Part shown: positions 1 to 14,600 of the stretch, one piece after another
Layout: every line of letters starts with the position of its first letter
Position numbering within the stretch: position 1 is the first letter of the stretch
Source of the DNA: Archivesica marissinica
Lineage: Eukaryota; Mollusca; Bivalvia; Venerida; Vesicomyidae
Assembly (NCBI GenBank): GCA_014843695.1
Contig: CM026401.1
Location: 26,123,978 to 26,187,977, forward strand
DNA: 64,000 bases
Reading direction: 5' to 3'
Position numbers and translations under genes: made by a program
The notes under the pieces: generated by a model
Told to the model about the DNA's origin: nothing
What the model saw: the letters and a program-made list of their open reading frames with translations, nothing else
Database searches by the model: none

Positions 1-1698
1 CAATACATGCATCATTATGTACATGTGTACATATTACATGCATCATTATGTACATGTGTACATGAATACATGCAGTATTATGTACATGTGTACATATAGC
101 ATTATGTACATGTGTACAGACAATACATGCATCATATGTACATGTGTACAGACAATACATGCAGCAGTATGCCATGTGTACAGACAATACATGCAGCATT
201 ATGTACATGTGTACAGACAATACATGCAGCAGTGTATACATGTGTACAGACAATACATGCATCATTATGTACATGTGCATAGACAATGCATGCATCATTA
301 TGTACATGTGTACAGACAATACATGCATCAGTATGTACATGTGTACAGACAATACATGCAGCCTTATGTACATGTGTACAGACAATACATGCATCAGTAT
401 GCACATGTGTACATGAATACATGCATCAGTATGTACATGTGTACATGAATACATGCATCAGTATGTACATGTGTACATGAATACATGCATCAGTATGTAC
501 ATGTGTACATGAATACATGCATCAGTATGTACATGTTTACAGACAATACATGCAGCATTATGTACATGTGTACATGATTACATGCAGCATTGTGTACCTG
601 TGTACATGAATACATGCATCATTATGTACATGTGTATAGACAATACATGCTTTATTATGTACATGTGTACAGACAATACATGCATCATTATGTACATGTG
701 TACAGACAATATATGCATCATTATGTACATGTGTACTTGAATACATGTAGCATTATGTACATGTTTACATATAATACATGCAGCATTATGTACATGTGTA
801 CTGACAATACATGCAGCATTATGTACATGTGTACAGATAATACATGCAGCATTATGTACATGTGTACGACAATACATGCAGCATTATGTACATGTGTATA
901 GACAATACATGCAGCATTATGTAGATGTGTACAGACAATACATGCAGCATTATGTACATGTGTACATTAAATACATGCATCATTATGTACATGTGTACAG
1001 ACAATACATGCATCATTATGTACATGTGTACAGACAATACATGCATCATTATGTACATGTGTACATGAATACATGCAGCATTATGTACATGTGTACAGAT
1101 AATGCATGCATCATTATGTACATGTGTACTGACAATACATGCAGCATTATGTACATGTGTACAGATAATACATGCATCATTATGTACATGTGTACAGACA
1201 ATACGTGCATCATTATGTACATGTGTATAGACAATACATGCATCATTATGTAGATGTGTACAGACAATACATGCAGCATTATGTACATGTGTACAGACAA
1301 TACATGCATCATTATGTACATGTGTACAGACAATACATGCATCGTTATGTACATGTGTACATTATTACATGCATCATTATGTAAATGTGTAGATATATGC
1401 ATTTATGTACATGTGTACATGATATGTCATTATGTACATGTGTACAGACAATACATGCATTATTATGTACATGTGTACGGAATACATGCATCATTATGTA
1501 CATGTGTACAGAATACATGCATCATTATGTACATGTGTACAGACAATACATGCAGAATTATGTACATGTGTACAGACAATACATGCAGCAATATGTACAT
1601 GTGTACAGACAACATGCATCATTATGTACATGTGTACATTAAATACATGCATCATTATGTACATGTGTACAGACAATACATGCAGCATTATGTACATG
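1..1698. repeat. 33-bp minisatellite array, left end outside the window
   Basis: About 51 tandem copies of a 33-bp unit fill this stretch without interruption. The unit reads roughly tacatgcatcattatg, then tacatgtgtacagacaa. Main variants are cat versus cag after tacatg, and cagaca versus catgaa in the linker. Each unit has a 16-bp tract of strictly alternating pyrimidine and purine (tatgtacatgtgtaca), which includes the palindrome atgtacat. The array runs off the left edge and stops at an assembly gap on the right, so its true length is unknown. The unit length is 11 codons, which leaves several frames open on both strands. Those frames are compositionally repetitive and are not taken as genes. 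If the NADK model is right, this is intronic DNA. Confidence 0.97.
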
Positions 1699-2698
1699 NN
1701 NNNNNNNNNNNNNNNNNNNNNNNNNNNNNNNNNNNNNNNNNNNNNNNNNNNNNNNNNNNNNNNNNNNNNNNNNNNNNNNNNNNNNNNNNNNNNNNNNNNN
1801 NNNNNNNNNNNNNNNNNNNNNNNNNNNNNNNNNNNNNNNNNNNNNNNNNNNNNNNNNNNNNNNNNNNNNNNNNNNNNNNNNNNNNNNNNNNNNNNNNNNN
1901 NNNNNNNNNNNNNNNNNNNNNNNNNNNNNNNNNNNNNNNNNNNNNNNNNNNNNNNNNNNNNNNNNNNNNNNNNNNNNNNNNNNNNNNNNNNNNNNNNNNN
2001 NNNNNNNNNNNNNNNNNNNNNNNNNNNNNNNNNNNNNNNNNNNNNNNNNNNNNNNNNNNNNNNNNNNNNNNNNNNNNNNNNNNNNNNNNNNNNNNNNNNN
2101 NNNNNNNNNNNNNNNNNNNNNNNNNNNNNNNNNNNNNNNNNNNNNNNNNNNNNNNNNNNNNNNNNNNNNNNNNNNNNNNNNNNNNNNNNNNNNNNNNNNN
2201 NNNNNNNNNNNNNNNNNNNNNNNNNNNNNNNNNNNNNNNNNNNNNNNNNNNNNNNNNNNNNNNNNNNNNNNNNNNNNNNNNNNNNNNNNNNNNNNNNNNN
2301 NNNNNNNNNNNNNNNNNNNNNNNNNNNNNNNNNNNNNNNNNNNNNNNNNNNNNNNNNNNNNNNNNNNNNNNNNNNNNNNNNNNNNNNNNNNNNNNNNNNN
2401 NNNNNNNNNNNNNNNNNNNNNNNNNNNNNNNNNNNNNNNNNNNNNNNNNNNNNNNNNNNNNNNNNNNNNNNNNNNNNNNNNNNNNNNNNNNNNNNNNNNN
2501 NNNNNNNNNNNNNNNNNNNNNNNNNNNNNNNNNNNNNNNNNNNNNNNNNNNNNNNNNNNNNNNNNNNNNNNNNNNNNNNNNNNNNNNNNNNNNNNNNNNN
2601 NNNNNNNNNNNNNNNNNNNNNNNNNNNNNNNNNNNNNNNNNNNNNNNNNNNNNNNNNNNNNNNNNNNNNNNNNNNNNNNNNNNNNNNNNNNNNNNNNN
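1699..2698. other. Assembly gap, exactly 1000 N
   Basis: A run of exactly 1000 N separates the 33-bp array from the 61-bp array. The other gap in the window is also exactly 1000 N, so both are fixed-size scaffold placeholders. The real distance and the junction between the two satellite families are unknown. Confidence 0.98.
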
Positions 2699-5600
2699 AC
2701 TAGCCAGGTGTGTATTTTATGTTTATTTATCGTCGCTACCGGTTGCCCACATGAGCTCTATTGGCATGGTGTGTATTTTACGTTTATTTATCGTCACTAC
2801 CGGTTGCCCACATGAGCTCTATTGGCAAGGTGTGTATTTTACGTTTATTTATCGTCACTACCGGTTGCCCACATGAGCTCTATTGGCAAGGTGTGTATTT
2901 TACGTTTATTTATCGTCACTACCGGTTGCCCACATGAGCTCTATTGGCAAGGTGTGTATTTTACGTTTATTTATCGTCACTACCAGTTGCCCACATGAGC
3001 TCTATTGGCAAGGTGTGTAGTCTACGTTTATTTATCGTCGCTACCGGTTGCCCACATGAGCTCTACTAGCCAGGTGTGTATTTTACGTTTATTTATCGTC
3101 GCTACCGGTTGCCCACATGAGCTCTATTGGCAAGGTGTGTATTTTACGTTTATTTATCGTCACTACCAGTTGCCCACATGAGCTCTATTGGCAAGGTGTG
3201 TATTTTACGTTTATTTATCGTCGCTACCGGTTGCCCACATGAGCTCTATTGGCAAGGTGTGTATTTTACGTTTATTTATCGTCACTACCGGTTGCCCACA
3301 TGAGCTCTATTGGCAAGGTGTGTATTTTACGTTTATTTATCATTGTTAGTTGCCCACATGAGCTCTATTAGCCAGGTGTGTATTTTACGTTTATTTATCG
3401 TGCTACCGGTTGCCCACATGAGCTCTACTAGCCAGGTGTGTATTTACGTTTATTTATCGTCGCTACCGGTTGCCCACATGAGCTCTATTAGAAGGTGTGT
3501 ATTTTACGTTTATTTATCGTCGCTACCGGTTGCCCACATGAGCTCTATTAGCCAGGTGTGTATTTACGTTTATTTATCGTCGCTACGGTTGCCCACATGA
3601 GCTCTACTAGCCAGGTGTGTATTTTACGTTTATTTATCGTCGCTACCGGTTGCCCACATGAGCTCTACTAGCCAGGTGTGTATTTTACGTTTATTTATCG
3701 TCGCTACCGGTTGCCCACATGAGCTCTACTAGCCAGGTGTGTATTTTACGTTTATTTATCGTCGCTACCGGTTGCCCACATGAGCTCTACTGGAAGGTGT
3801 GTATTTTACGTTTATTTATCGTCGTACCGGTGCCCACATGAGCTTTAGCAGGTGTGTATTTACGTTTATTTATCGTCGTTGCCAGTTGCCCACATGAGCT
3901 CTAATAGCAATGTGTGCATTTTACGTTTATTTATCATCACTACAGGTTGCCCACATGAGCTCTATTAGCCAGGTGTGTATTTTACGTTTATTTATCGTCG
4001 CTACCGGTTGCCCACATGAGCTCTACTAGCCAGGTGTGTATTTTACGTTTATTTATCGTCGCTACCGGTTGCCCACATGAGCTCTACTAGACAGGTGTAT
4101 ATTACGTTTATTTATCGTCGCTACCGGTTGCCCACATGAGCTCTATTGGAAAGGTGTGTATTTTACGTTTATTTATCGTCGCTACCGGTCGCCCACATGA
4201 GCTCTACTAGACAGGTGTGTATTTTACATTTATTTATCGTCATTGCCAGTTGCCCACATGAGCTATATTAGCCAGGTGTGTATTTTACATTTATTTATCG
4301 TCGCTACCGGTTGCCCATATGAGCTCTATTAGAAAAGTGTGTATTTTACGTTTATTTATTGTCGCTACCGGTTGCCCACATGAGCTCTATTAGCCAGGTG
4401 TGTATTTTACGTTTATTTATCATTGTTACTGGTTGCCCACATGAGCTCTATTAGCCAGGTGTGTATTTTACGTTTATTTATCATTGTTACTGGTTGCCCA
4501 CATGAGCTCTATTAGCCAGGTGTGTATTTTACGTTTATTTATCATTGTTACTGGTTGCCCACATGAGCTCTCCTAGCCAGGTGTGTATTTCACGTTTATT
4601 TATCGTCGGTACCGGTCGCCCACATGAGCTCTACTAGACAGGTGTGTATATTACGTTTATTTATCGTCGCTACCGGTTGCCCACATGAGCTCTACTAGCC
4701 AGGTGTGTATTTTACGTTTATTTATCGTCGCTACCGGTTGCCCACATGAGCTCTACTAGTCAGGTGTGTATTTTACGTTTATTTATCGTCGCTACCGGTT
4801 GCCCACATGAGCTCTACTAGCCAGGTGTGTATTTTACGTTTATTTATCGTCGCTACCGGTTGCCCACATGAGCTCTACTAGACAGGTGTGTATATTACGT
4901 TTATTTATCGTCGCTACCGGTCGCCCACATGAGCTATAGACAGGTGTGTATTTTACGTTTATTTATCGTCGTTGCAGTTGCCCACATGAGCTCTATTAGC
5001 AATGTGTGTATTTTACGTTTATTTATCCACTACCGGTTGCCCACATGAGCTCTATAGCAAGGTGTGTAGTCTACGTTTATTTATCGTCGCTACCGGTTGC
5101 CCACATAAGCTCTATTAGCCAGGTGTGTATTTTACCCTTATTTATCGTCGTTGCCAGTTGCCCACATGAGCTATATTAGCCAGGTGTGTATTTTACGTTT
5201 ATTTATCGTCGCTACCGGTTGCCCACATGAGCTCTATTGGCAAGGTGTGTATTTTACGTTTATTTATCGTCACTACCGGTTGCCCACATGAGCTCTATTG
5301 GAAAGGTGTGTATTTTACGTTTATTTATCGTCGCTACCGGTTGCCCACATGAGCTCTATTAGCCAGGTGTGTATTTTACGTTTATTTATCGTCACTACCG
5401 GTTGCCCACATGAGCTCTATTGGCAAGGTGTGTATTTTACGTTTATTTATCGTCGCTACCGGTTGCCCACATGAGCTCTATTAGCCAGGTGTGTATTTTA
5501 CGTTTATTTATCGTCGCTACCGGTTGCCCACATGAGCTCTATTAGCCAGGTGTGTATTTTACGTTTATTTATCGTTGCTACCGGTTGCCCACATGAGCTC

Positions 5601-8600
5601 TATTAGCCAGGTGTGTATTTTACGTTTATTTATCATTGTTACTGGTTGCCCACATGAGCTCTATTAGCCAGGTGTGTATTTTACGTTTATTTATCATTGT
5701 TACTGGTTGCCCACATGAGCTCTATTAGCCAGGTGTGTATTTTACGTTTATTTATCGTCGCTACCGGTTGCCCACATGAGCTCTACTAGACAGGTGTGTA
5801 TTTTACGTTTATTTATCGTCGTTGCCAGTTGCCCACATGAGCTCTATTAGCAATGTGTGCATTTTACGTTTATTTATCATCACTACAGGTTGCCCACATG
5901 AGCTCTACTAGCCAGGTGTGTATTTTACGTTTATTTATCGTCGCTACCAGTTGCCCACATGAGCTCTACTAGACAGGTGTGTATATTACGTTTATTTATC
6001 GTCGCTACCGGTTGCTCACATGAGCTCTACTAGACAGGTGTGTATATTACGTTTATTTATCGTCGCTACCGGTTGCCCACATAAGCTCTATTAGCCAGGT
6101 GTGTATTTTACCCTTATTTATCGTCGTTGCCAGTTGCCCACATGAGCTATATTAGCCAGGTGTGTATTTTACGTTTATTTATCGTCGCTACCGGTTGCCC
6201 ACATGAGCTCTACTAGCCAGGTGTGTATTTTACGTTTATTTATCGTCGCTACCGGTTGCCCACATGAGCTCTACTAGCCAGGTGTGTATTTTACGTTTAT
6301 TTATCGTCGCTACCGGTTGCCCACATGAGCTCTACTAGCCAGGTGTGTATTTTACGTTTATTTATCGTCGCTACCGGTGCCCACATGAGCTCTACTAGAC
6401 AGGTGTGTATATTACGTTTATTTATCGTCGCTACCGGTTGCCCACATGAGCTCTACTAGCCAGGTGTGTATTTTACGTTTATTTATCGTCGCTACCGGTT
6501 GCCCACATGAGCTCTATTGGAAAGGTGTGTATTTTACGTTTATTTATCGTCGCTACCGGTTGCCCACATGAGCTCTACTAGACAGGTGTGTATTTTACAT
6601 TTATTTATCGTCATTGCCAGTTGCCCACATGAGCTATATTAGCCAGGTGTGTATTTTACATTTATTTATCGTCGCTACCGGTTGCCCATATGAGCTCTAT
6701 TAGAAAAGTGTGTATTTTACGTTTATTTATTGTCGCTACCGGTTGCCCACATGAGCTCTATTAGCCAGGTGTGTATTTTACGTTTATTTATCATTGTTAC
6801 TGGTTGCCCACATGAGCTCTATTAGCCAGGTGTGTATTTTACGTTTATTTATCATTGTTACTGGTTGCCCACATGAGCTCTATTAGCCAGGTGTGTATTT
6901 TACGTTTATTTATCATTGTTACTGGTTGCCCACATGAGCTCTACTAGCCAGGTGTGTATTTCACGTTTATTTATCGTCGGTACCGGTCGCCCACATGAGC
7001 TCTACTAGACAGGTGTGTATATTACGTTTATTTATCGTCGCTACCGGTTGCCCACATGAGCTCTACTAGCCAGGTGTGTATATTACGTTTATTTATCGTC
7101 GCTACCGGTTGCCCACATGAGCTCTACTAGTCAGGTGTGTATTTTACGTTTATTTATCGTCGCTACCGGTTGCCCACATGAGCTCTACTAGCCAGGTGTG
7201 TATTTTACGTTTATTTATCGTCGCTACCGGTTGCCCACATGAGCTCTACTAGACAGGTGTGTATATTACGTTAATTTATCGTCGCTACCGGTCGCCCACA
7301 TGAGCTCTACTAGACAGGTGTGTATTTTACGTTTATTTATCGTCGTTGCCAGTTGCCCACATGAGCTCTATTAGCAATGTGTGTATTTTACGTTTATTTA
7401 TCGTCACTACCGGTTGCCCACATGAGCTCTATTGGCAAGGTGTGTAGTCTACGTTTATTTATCGTCGCTACCGATTGCCCACATAAGCTCTATTAGCCAG
7501 GTGTGTATTTTACCCTTATTTATCGTCGTTGCCAGTTGCCCACATGAGCTATATTAGCCAGGTGTGTATTTTACGTTTATTTATCGTCGCTACCGGTTGC
7601 CCACATGAGCTCTATTGGCAAGGTGTGTATTTTACGTTTATTTATCATCACTACCGGTTGCCCACATGAGCTCTATTGGAAAGGTGTGTATTTTACGTTT
7701 ATTTATCGTCATTGCCAGTTGCCCACATGAGCTATATTAGCCAGGTGTGTATTTTACATTTATTTATCGTATTGCCAGTTGCCCACATGAGCTATATTAG
7801 CCAGGTGTGTATTTTACATTTATTTATCGTCGCTACCGGTTGCCCATATGAGCTCTATTAGAAAAGTGTGTATTTTACGTTTATTTATTGTTGCTACCGG
7901 TTGCCCACATGAGCTCTATTAGCCAGGTGTGTATTTTACGTTTATTTATCATGTTACTGTTGCCCACATGAGCTCTATTAGCCAGGTGTGTATTTTACGT
8001 TTATTTATCATTGTTACTGGTTGCCCACATGAGCTCTATTAGCCAGGTGTGTATTTTACGTTTATTTATCATTGTTACTGGTTGCCCACATGAGCTCTAT
8101 TAGCCAGGTGTGTATTTTACGTTTATTTATCGTCGCTACCGGTTGCCCACATGAGCTCTACTAGACAGGTGTGTATTTTACGTTTATTTATCGTCGTTGC
8201 CAGTTGCCCACATGAGCTCTATTAGCAATGTGTGTATTTTACGTTTATTTATCATCACTACAGGTTGCCCACATGAGCTCTACTAGCCAGGTGTGTATTT
8301 TACGTTTATTTATCGTCGCTACCGGTTGCCCACATGAGCTCTACTAGACAGGTGTGTATATTACGTTTATTTATCGTCGCTACCGGTTGCCCACATGAGC
8401 TCTACTAGACAGGTGTGTATTTTACGTTTATTTATCGTCGCTACCGGTTGCCCACATGAGCTCTATTAGACAGGTGTGTATTTTACGTTTATTTATCGTC
8501 GTTGCAGTTGCCCACATGAGCTTATTAGCAGGTGTGTTTTACGTTTATTATCGTCCTACGGTTGCCCACATGAGCTCTATTAGCAATGTGTGCATTTTAC

Positions 8601-11600
8601 GTTTATTTATCATCACTACAGGTTGCCCACATGAGCTCTATTAGCCAGGTGTGTAGTCTACGTTTATTTATCGTCGCTACCGGTTGCCCACATAAGCTCT
8701 ATTAGCCAGGTGTGTATTTTACGTTTATTTATCGTCGCTACCAGTTGCCCACATGAGCTCTATTAGCCAGGTGTGTATTTTACGTTTATTTATCGTCGCT
8801 ACCGGTTGCCCACATGAGCTCTATTGGCAAGGTGTGTATTTTACGTTTATTTATCGTCACTACCGGTTGCCCACATGAGCTCTATTGGCAAGGTGTGTAT
8901 TTTACGTTTATTTATCGTCGCTACCGGTTGCCCACATGAGCTCTATTAGCCAGGTGTGTATTTTACCTTTATTTATCGTCGTTGCCAGTTGCCCACATGA
9001 GCTATATTAGCCAGGTGTGTATTTTACGTTTATTTATCGTCGCTACCGGTTGCCCACATGAGCTCTATTAGAAAGGTGTGTATTTTACGTTTATTTATCG
9101 TGCTACCGGTTGCCCACATGAGCTCTATTAGCCAGGTGTGTATTTTACGTTTATTTATCATTGTACAGTTGCCCACATGAGCTCTATTAGCCAGGTGTGT
9201 ATTTTACGTTTATTTATCATGTTACTGGTTGCCCACATGAGCTCTATTAGCCAGGTGTGTATTTTACGTTTATTTATCATTGTTACTGGTTGCCCACATG
9301 AGCTCTATTAGCCAGGTGTGTATTTTACGTTTATTTATCGTCGCTACCGGTTGCCCACATGAGCTCTACTAGACAGGTGTGTATTTTACGTTTATTTATC
9401 GTCGCTACCGTTGCCCACATGAGCTCTATTAGCAAGTGTGTATTTTACGTTTATTTATCGTCGCTACCGGTTGCCCACATGAGCTCTACTAGCCAGGTGT
9501 GTATTTTACGTTTATTTATCGTCGCTACCGGTTGCCCACATGAGCTCTACTAGCCAGGTGTGTATTTTACGTTTATTTATCGTCGCTACCGGTTGCCCAC
9601 ATGAGCTCTACTAGACAGGTGTGTATTTTACGTTTATTTATCGTCGCTACCGGTTGCCCACATGAGCTCTATTAGCCAGGTGTGTATTTTACGTTTATTT
9701 ATCGTCGTTGCCAGTTGCCCACATGAGCTCTATTAGCCAGGTGTGTATTTTACGTTTATTTATCGTCGCTACCGGTTGCCCACATGAGCTCTACTAGCCA
9801 GGTGTGTATTTTACGTTTATTTATCGTCGCTACCGGTTGCCCACATGAGCTCTACTAGCCAGGTGTGTATTTTACGTTTATTTATCGTCGCTACCGGTTG
9901 CCCACATGAGCTCTACTAGCCAGGTGTGTATTTTACGTTTATTTATCGTCGCTACCGGTTGCCCACATGAGCTCTACTAGACAGGTGTGTATTTTACGTT
10001 TATTTATCGTCGCTACCGGTTGCCCACATGAGCTCTACTAGCCAGGTGTGTATTTTACGTTTATTTATCGTCGCTACCGGTTGCCCACATGAGCTCTATT
10101 GGAAAGGTGTGTATTTTACGTTTATTTATCGTCGCTACCGGTTGCCCACATGAGCTCTACTAGCCAGGTGTGTATTTTACGTTTATTTATCGTCATTGCC
10201 AGTTGCCCACATGAGCTATATTAGCCAGGTGTGTATTTTACATTTATTTATCGTCGCTACCGGTTGCCCATATGAGCTCTATTAGAAAAGTGTGTATTTT
10301 ACGTTTATTTATTGTCGCTACCGGTTGCCCACATGAGCTCTATTAGCCAGGTGTGTATTTTACGTTTATTTATCATTGTTACTGGTTGCCCACATGAGCT
10401 CTATTAGCCAGGTGTGTATTTTACGTTTATTTATCATTGTTACTGGTTGCCCACATGAGCTCTATTAGCAGGTGTGTATTTTACGTTTATTTATCTGTAC
10501 TGGTTGCCCACATGAGCTCTCTAGCCAGGTGTGTATTTTACGTTTATTTATCGTCGTACCGGTTGCCCACATGAGCTCTACTAGACAGGTGTGTATTTAC
10601 GTTTATTTATCGTCGCTACCGGTTGCCCACATGAGCTCTACTAGCCAGGTGTGTTATTACGTTTATTTATCGTCGCTACCGGTTGCCCACATGAGCTCTA
10701 CTAGACAGGTGTGTATATTACGTTTATTTATCGTCGCTACCGGTTGCCCACATGAGCTCTACTAGCCAGGTGTGTATTTTACGTTTATTTATCGTCGCTA
10801 CCGGTTGCCCACATGAGCTCTACTAGCCAGGTGTGTATTTTACGTTTATTTATCGTCGCTACCGGTTGCCCACATGAGCTCTACTAGCCAGGTGTGTATT
10901 TTACGTTTATTTATCGTCGCTACCAGTTGCCCACATGAGCTCTACTAGACAGGTGTGTATATTACGTTTATTTATCGTCGCTACCGGTCGCCCACATGAG
11001 CTCTACTAGACAGGTGTGTATTTTACGTTTATTTATCGTCGTTGCCAGTTGCCCACATGAGCTCTAATAGCAATGTGTGCATTTTACGTTTATTTATCAT
11101 CACTACAGGTTGCCCACATGAGCTCTATTGGAAAGGTGTGTAGTTTACGTTTATTTATCGTCGCTACCGGTTGCCCACATGAGCTCTATTAGCCAGGTGT
11201 GTATTTTACGTTTATTTATCATCATTGCCAGTTGCCCACATGAGCTATATTAGCCAGGTGTGTATTTTACATTTATTTATCGTCGCTACCGGTTGCCCAC
11301 ATGAGCTCTATTGGCAAGGTGTGTATTTTACGTTTATTTATCGTCGCTACCAGTTGCCCACATGAGCTCTATTGGCAAGGTGTGTATTTTACGTTTATTT
11401 ATCGTCGCTACCGGTTGCCCACATGAGCTCTATTGGCAAGGTGTGTATTTTACGTTTATTTATGTTGCTACCGGTTGCCCACATGAGCTCTATTAGCCAG
11501 GTGTGTATTTTACGTTTATTTATCATTGTTACTGGTTGCCCACATGAGCTCTATTAGCCAGGTGTGTATTTTACGTTTATTTATCATTGTTACTGGTTGC

Positions 11601-14600
11601 CCACATGAGCTCTATTAGCCAGGTGTGTATTTTACGTTTATTTATCATTGTTACTGGTTGCCCACATGAGCTCTATTAGCCAGGTGTGTATTTTACGTTT
11701 ATTTATCGTCGCTACCGGTTGCCCACATGAGCTCTACTAGACAGGTGTGTATTTTACGTTTATTTATCGTCGTTGCCAGTTGCCCACATGAGCTCTATTA
11801 GCAATGTGTGCATTTTACGTTTATTTATCATCACTACAGGTTGCCCACATGAGCTCTACTAGCCAGGTGTGTATTTTACGTTTATTTATCGTCGCTACCA
11901 GTTGCCCACATGAGCTCTACTAGACAGGTGTGTATATTACGTTTATTTATCGTCGCTACCGGTTGCTCACATGAGCTCTACTAGACAGGTGTGTATATTA
12001 CGTTTATTTATCGTCGCTACCGGTTGCCCACATAAGCTCTATTAGCCAGGTGTGTATTTTACCCTTATTTATCGTCGTTGCCAGTTGCCCACATGAGCTA
12101 TATTAGCCAGGTGTGTATTTTACGTTTATTTATCGTCACTACCGGTTGCCCACATGAGCTCTATTAGCAATGTGTGCATTTTACATTTATATATCATCAC
12201 TACAGGTTGCCCACATGAGCTCTATTAGCCAGGTGTGTAGTCTACGTTTATTTATCGTCGCTACCGGTTGCCCACATAAGCTCTATTAGCCAGGTGTGTA
12301 TTTTACCCTTGTTTATCGTCGTTGCCAGTTGCCCACATGAGCTATATTAGCCATGTGTGTATTTTACGTTTATTTATCGTCACTACTGGTTGCCCACATG
12401 AGCTCTATTGGCAAGGTGTGTATTTTACGTTTATTTATCGTCGCTACCGGTCGCCCACATGAGCTCTATTGGCAAGGTGTGTATTTTACGATTATTTATC
12501 GTCACTATCGGTTGCCCACATAAGCTCTATTGGCAAGGTGTGTAGTCTACGTTTATTTATCGTCGCTACCGGTTGCCCACATAAGCTCTATTAGCCAGGT
12601 GTGTATTTTACCCTTATTTATCGTCGTTGCCAGATGCCCACATGAGCTATATTAACCAGGTGTGTATTTTACGTTTATTTATCGTCGCTACCGGTTGCCC
12701 ACATGAGCTCTATTGGCAAGGTGTGTATTTTACGTTTATTTATCGTCACTACCGGTTGCCCACATGAGCTCTATTGGAAAGGTGTGTATTTTACGTTTAT
12801 TTATCGTCGCTACCGGTCGCCCACATGAGCTCTACTAGACAGGTGTGTATTTTACATTTATTTATCGTCATTGCCAGTTGCCCACATGAGCTATATTAGC
12901 CAGGTGTGTATTTTACATTTATTTATCGTCGCTACCGGTTGCCCATATGAGCTCTATTAGAAAAGTGTGTATTTTACGTTTATTTATCGTCGCTACCGGT
13001 TGCCCACATGAGCTCTATTAGCCAGGTGTGTATTTTACGTTTATTTATCATTGTTACTGGTTGCCCACATGAGCTCTATTAGCCAGGTGTGTATTTTACG
13101 TTTATTTATCATTGTTACTGGTTGCCCACATGAGCTCTATTAGCCAGGTGTGTATTTTACGTTTATTTATCATTGTTACTGGTTGCCCACATGAGCTCTA
13201 CTAGCCAGGTGTGTATTTCACGTTTATTTATCGTCGCTACCGGTTGCCCACATGAGCTCTACTAGACAGGTGTGTATATTACGTTTATTTATCGTCGCTA
13301 CCGGTTGCCCACATGAGCTCTACTAGCCAGGTGTGTATATTACGTTTATTTATCGTCGCTACCGGTTGCCCACATGAGCTCTACTAGTCAGGTGTGTATT
13401 TTACGTTTATTTATCGTCGCTACCGGTTGCCCACATGAGCTCTACTAGCCAGGTGTGTATTTTACGTTTATTTATCGTCGCTACCGGTTGCCCACATGAG
13501 CTCTACTAGACAGGTGTGTATATTACGTTTATTTATCGTCGCTACCGGTTGCCCACATGAGCTCTACTAGACAGGTGTGTATATTACGTTTATTTATCGT
13601 CGCTACCGGTCGCCCACATGAGCTCTACTAGACAGGTGTGTATTTTACGTTTATTTATCGTCGTTGCCAGTTGCCCACATGAGCTCTAATAGCAATGTGT
13701 GCATTTTACGTTTATTTATCATCACTACAGGTTGCCCACATGAGCTCTATTAGCCAGGTGTGTAGTCTACGTTTATTTATCGTCGCTACCGGTTGCCCAC
13801 ATAAGCTCTATTAGCCAGGTGTGTATTTTACCCTTATTTATCGTCGTTGCCAGTTGCCCACATGAGCTATATTAGCCAGGTGTGTATTTTACGTTTATTT
13901 ATCGTCGCTACCGGTTGCCCACATGAGCTCTATTGGCAAGGTGTGTATTTTACGTTTATTTATCGTCACTACCGGTTGCCCACATGAGCTCTATTGGCAA
14001 GGTGTGTATTTTACGTTTATTTATCGTCGCTACCGGTTGCCCACATGAGCTCTATTAGCCAGGTGTGTATTTTACGTTTATTTATCGTCGCTACCGGTTG
14101 CCCACATGAGCTCTATTAGCCAGGTGTGTATTTTACGTTTATTTATCGTCGCTACCGGTTGCCCACATGAGCTCTATTAGCAGGTGTGTATTTTACGTTT
14201 ATTTATCGTCACTACCGGTTGCCCACATGAGCTCTATTGGAAAGGTGTGTATTTTACGTTTATTTATCGTCATTGCCAGTTGCCCACATGAGCTATATTA
14301 GCCAGGTGTGTATTTTACGTTTATTTATCGTCATTGCCAGTTGCCCACATGAGCTCTATTAGCCAGGTGTGTATTTTACGTTTATTTATCGTCGCTACCG
14401 GTTGCCCACATGAGCTCTATTAGAAAAGTGTGTATTTTACGTTTATTTATCGTCGCTACCGGTTGCCCACATGAGCTCTACTAGCCAGGTGTGTATTTTA
14501 CGTTTATTTATCGTCGCTACCGGTTGCCCACATGAGCTCTACTAGACAGGTGTGTATATTACGTTTATTTATCGTCGCTACCGGTTGCCCACATGAGCTC

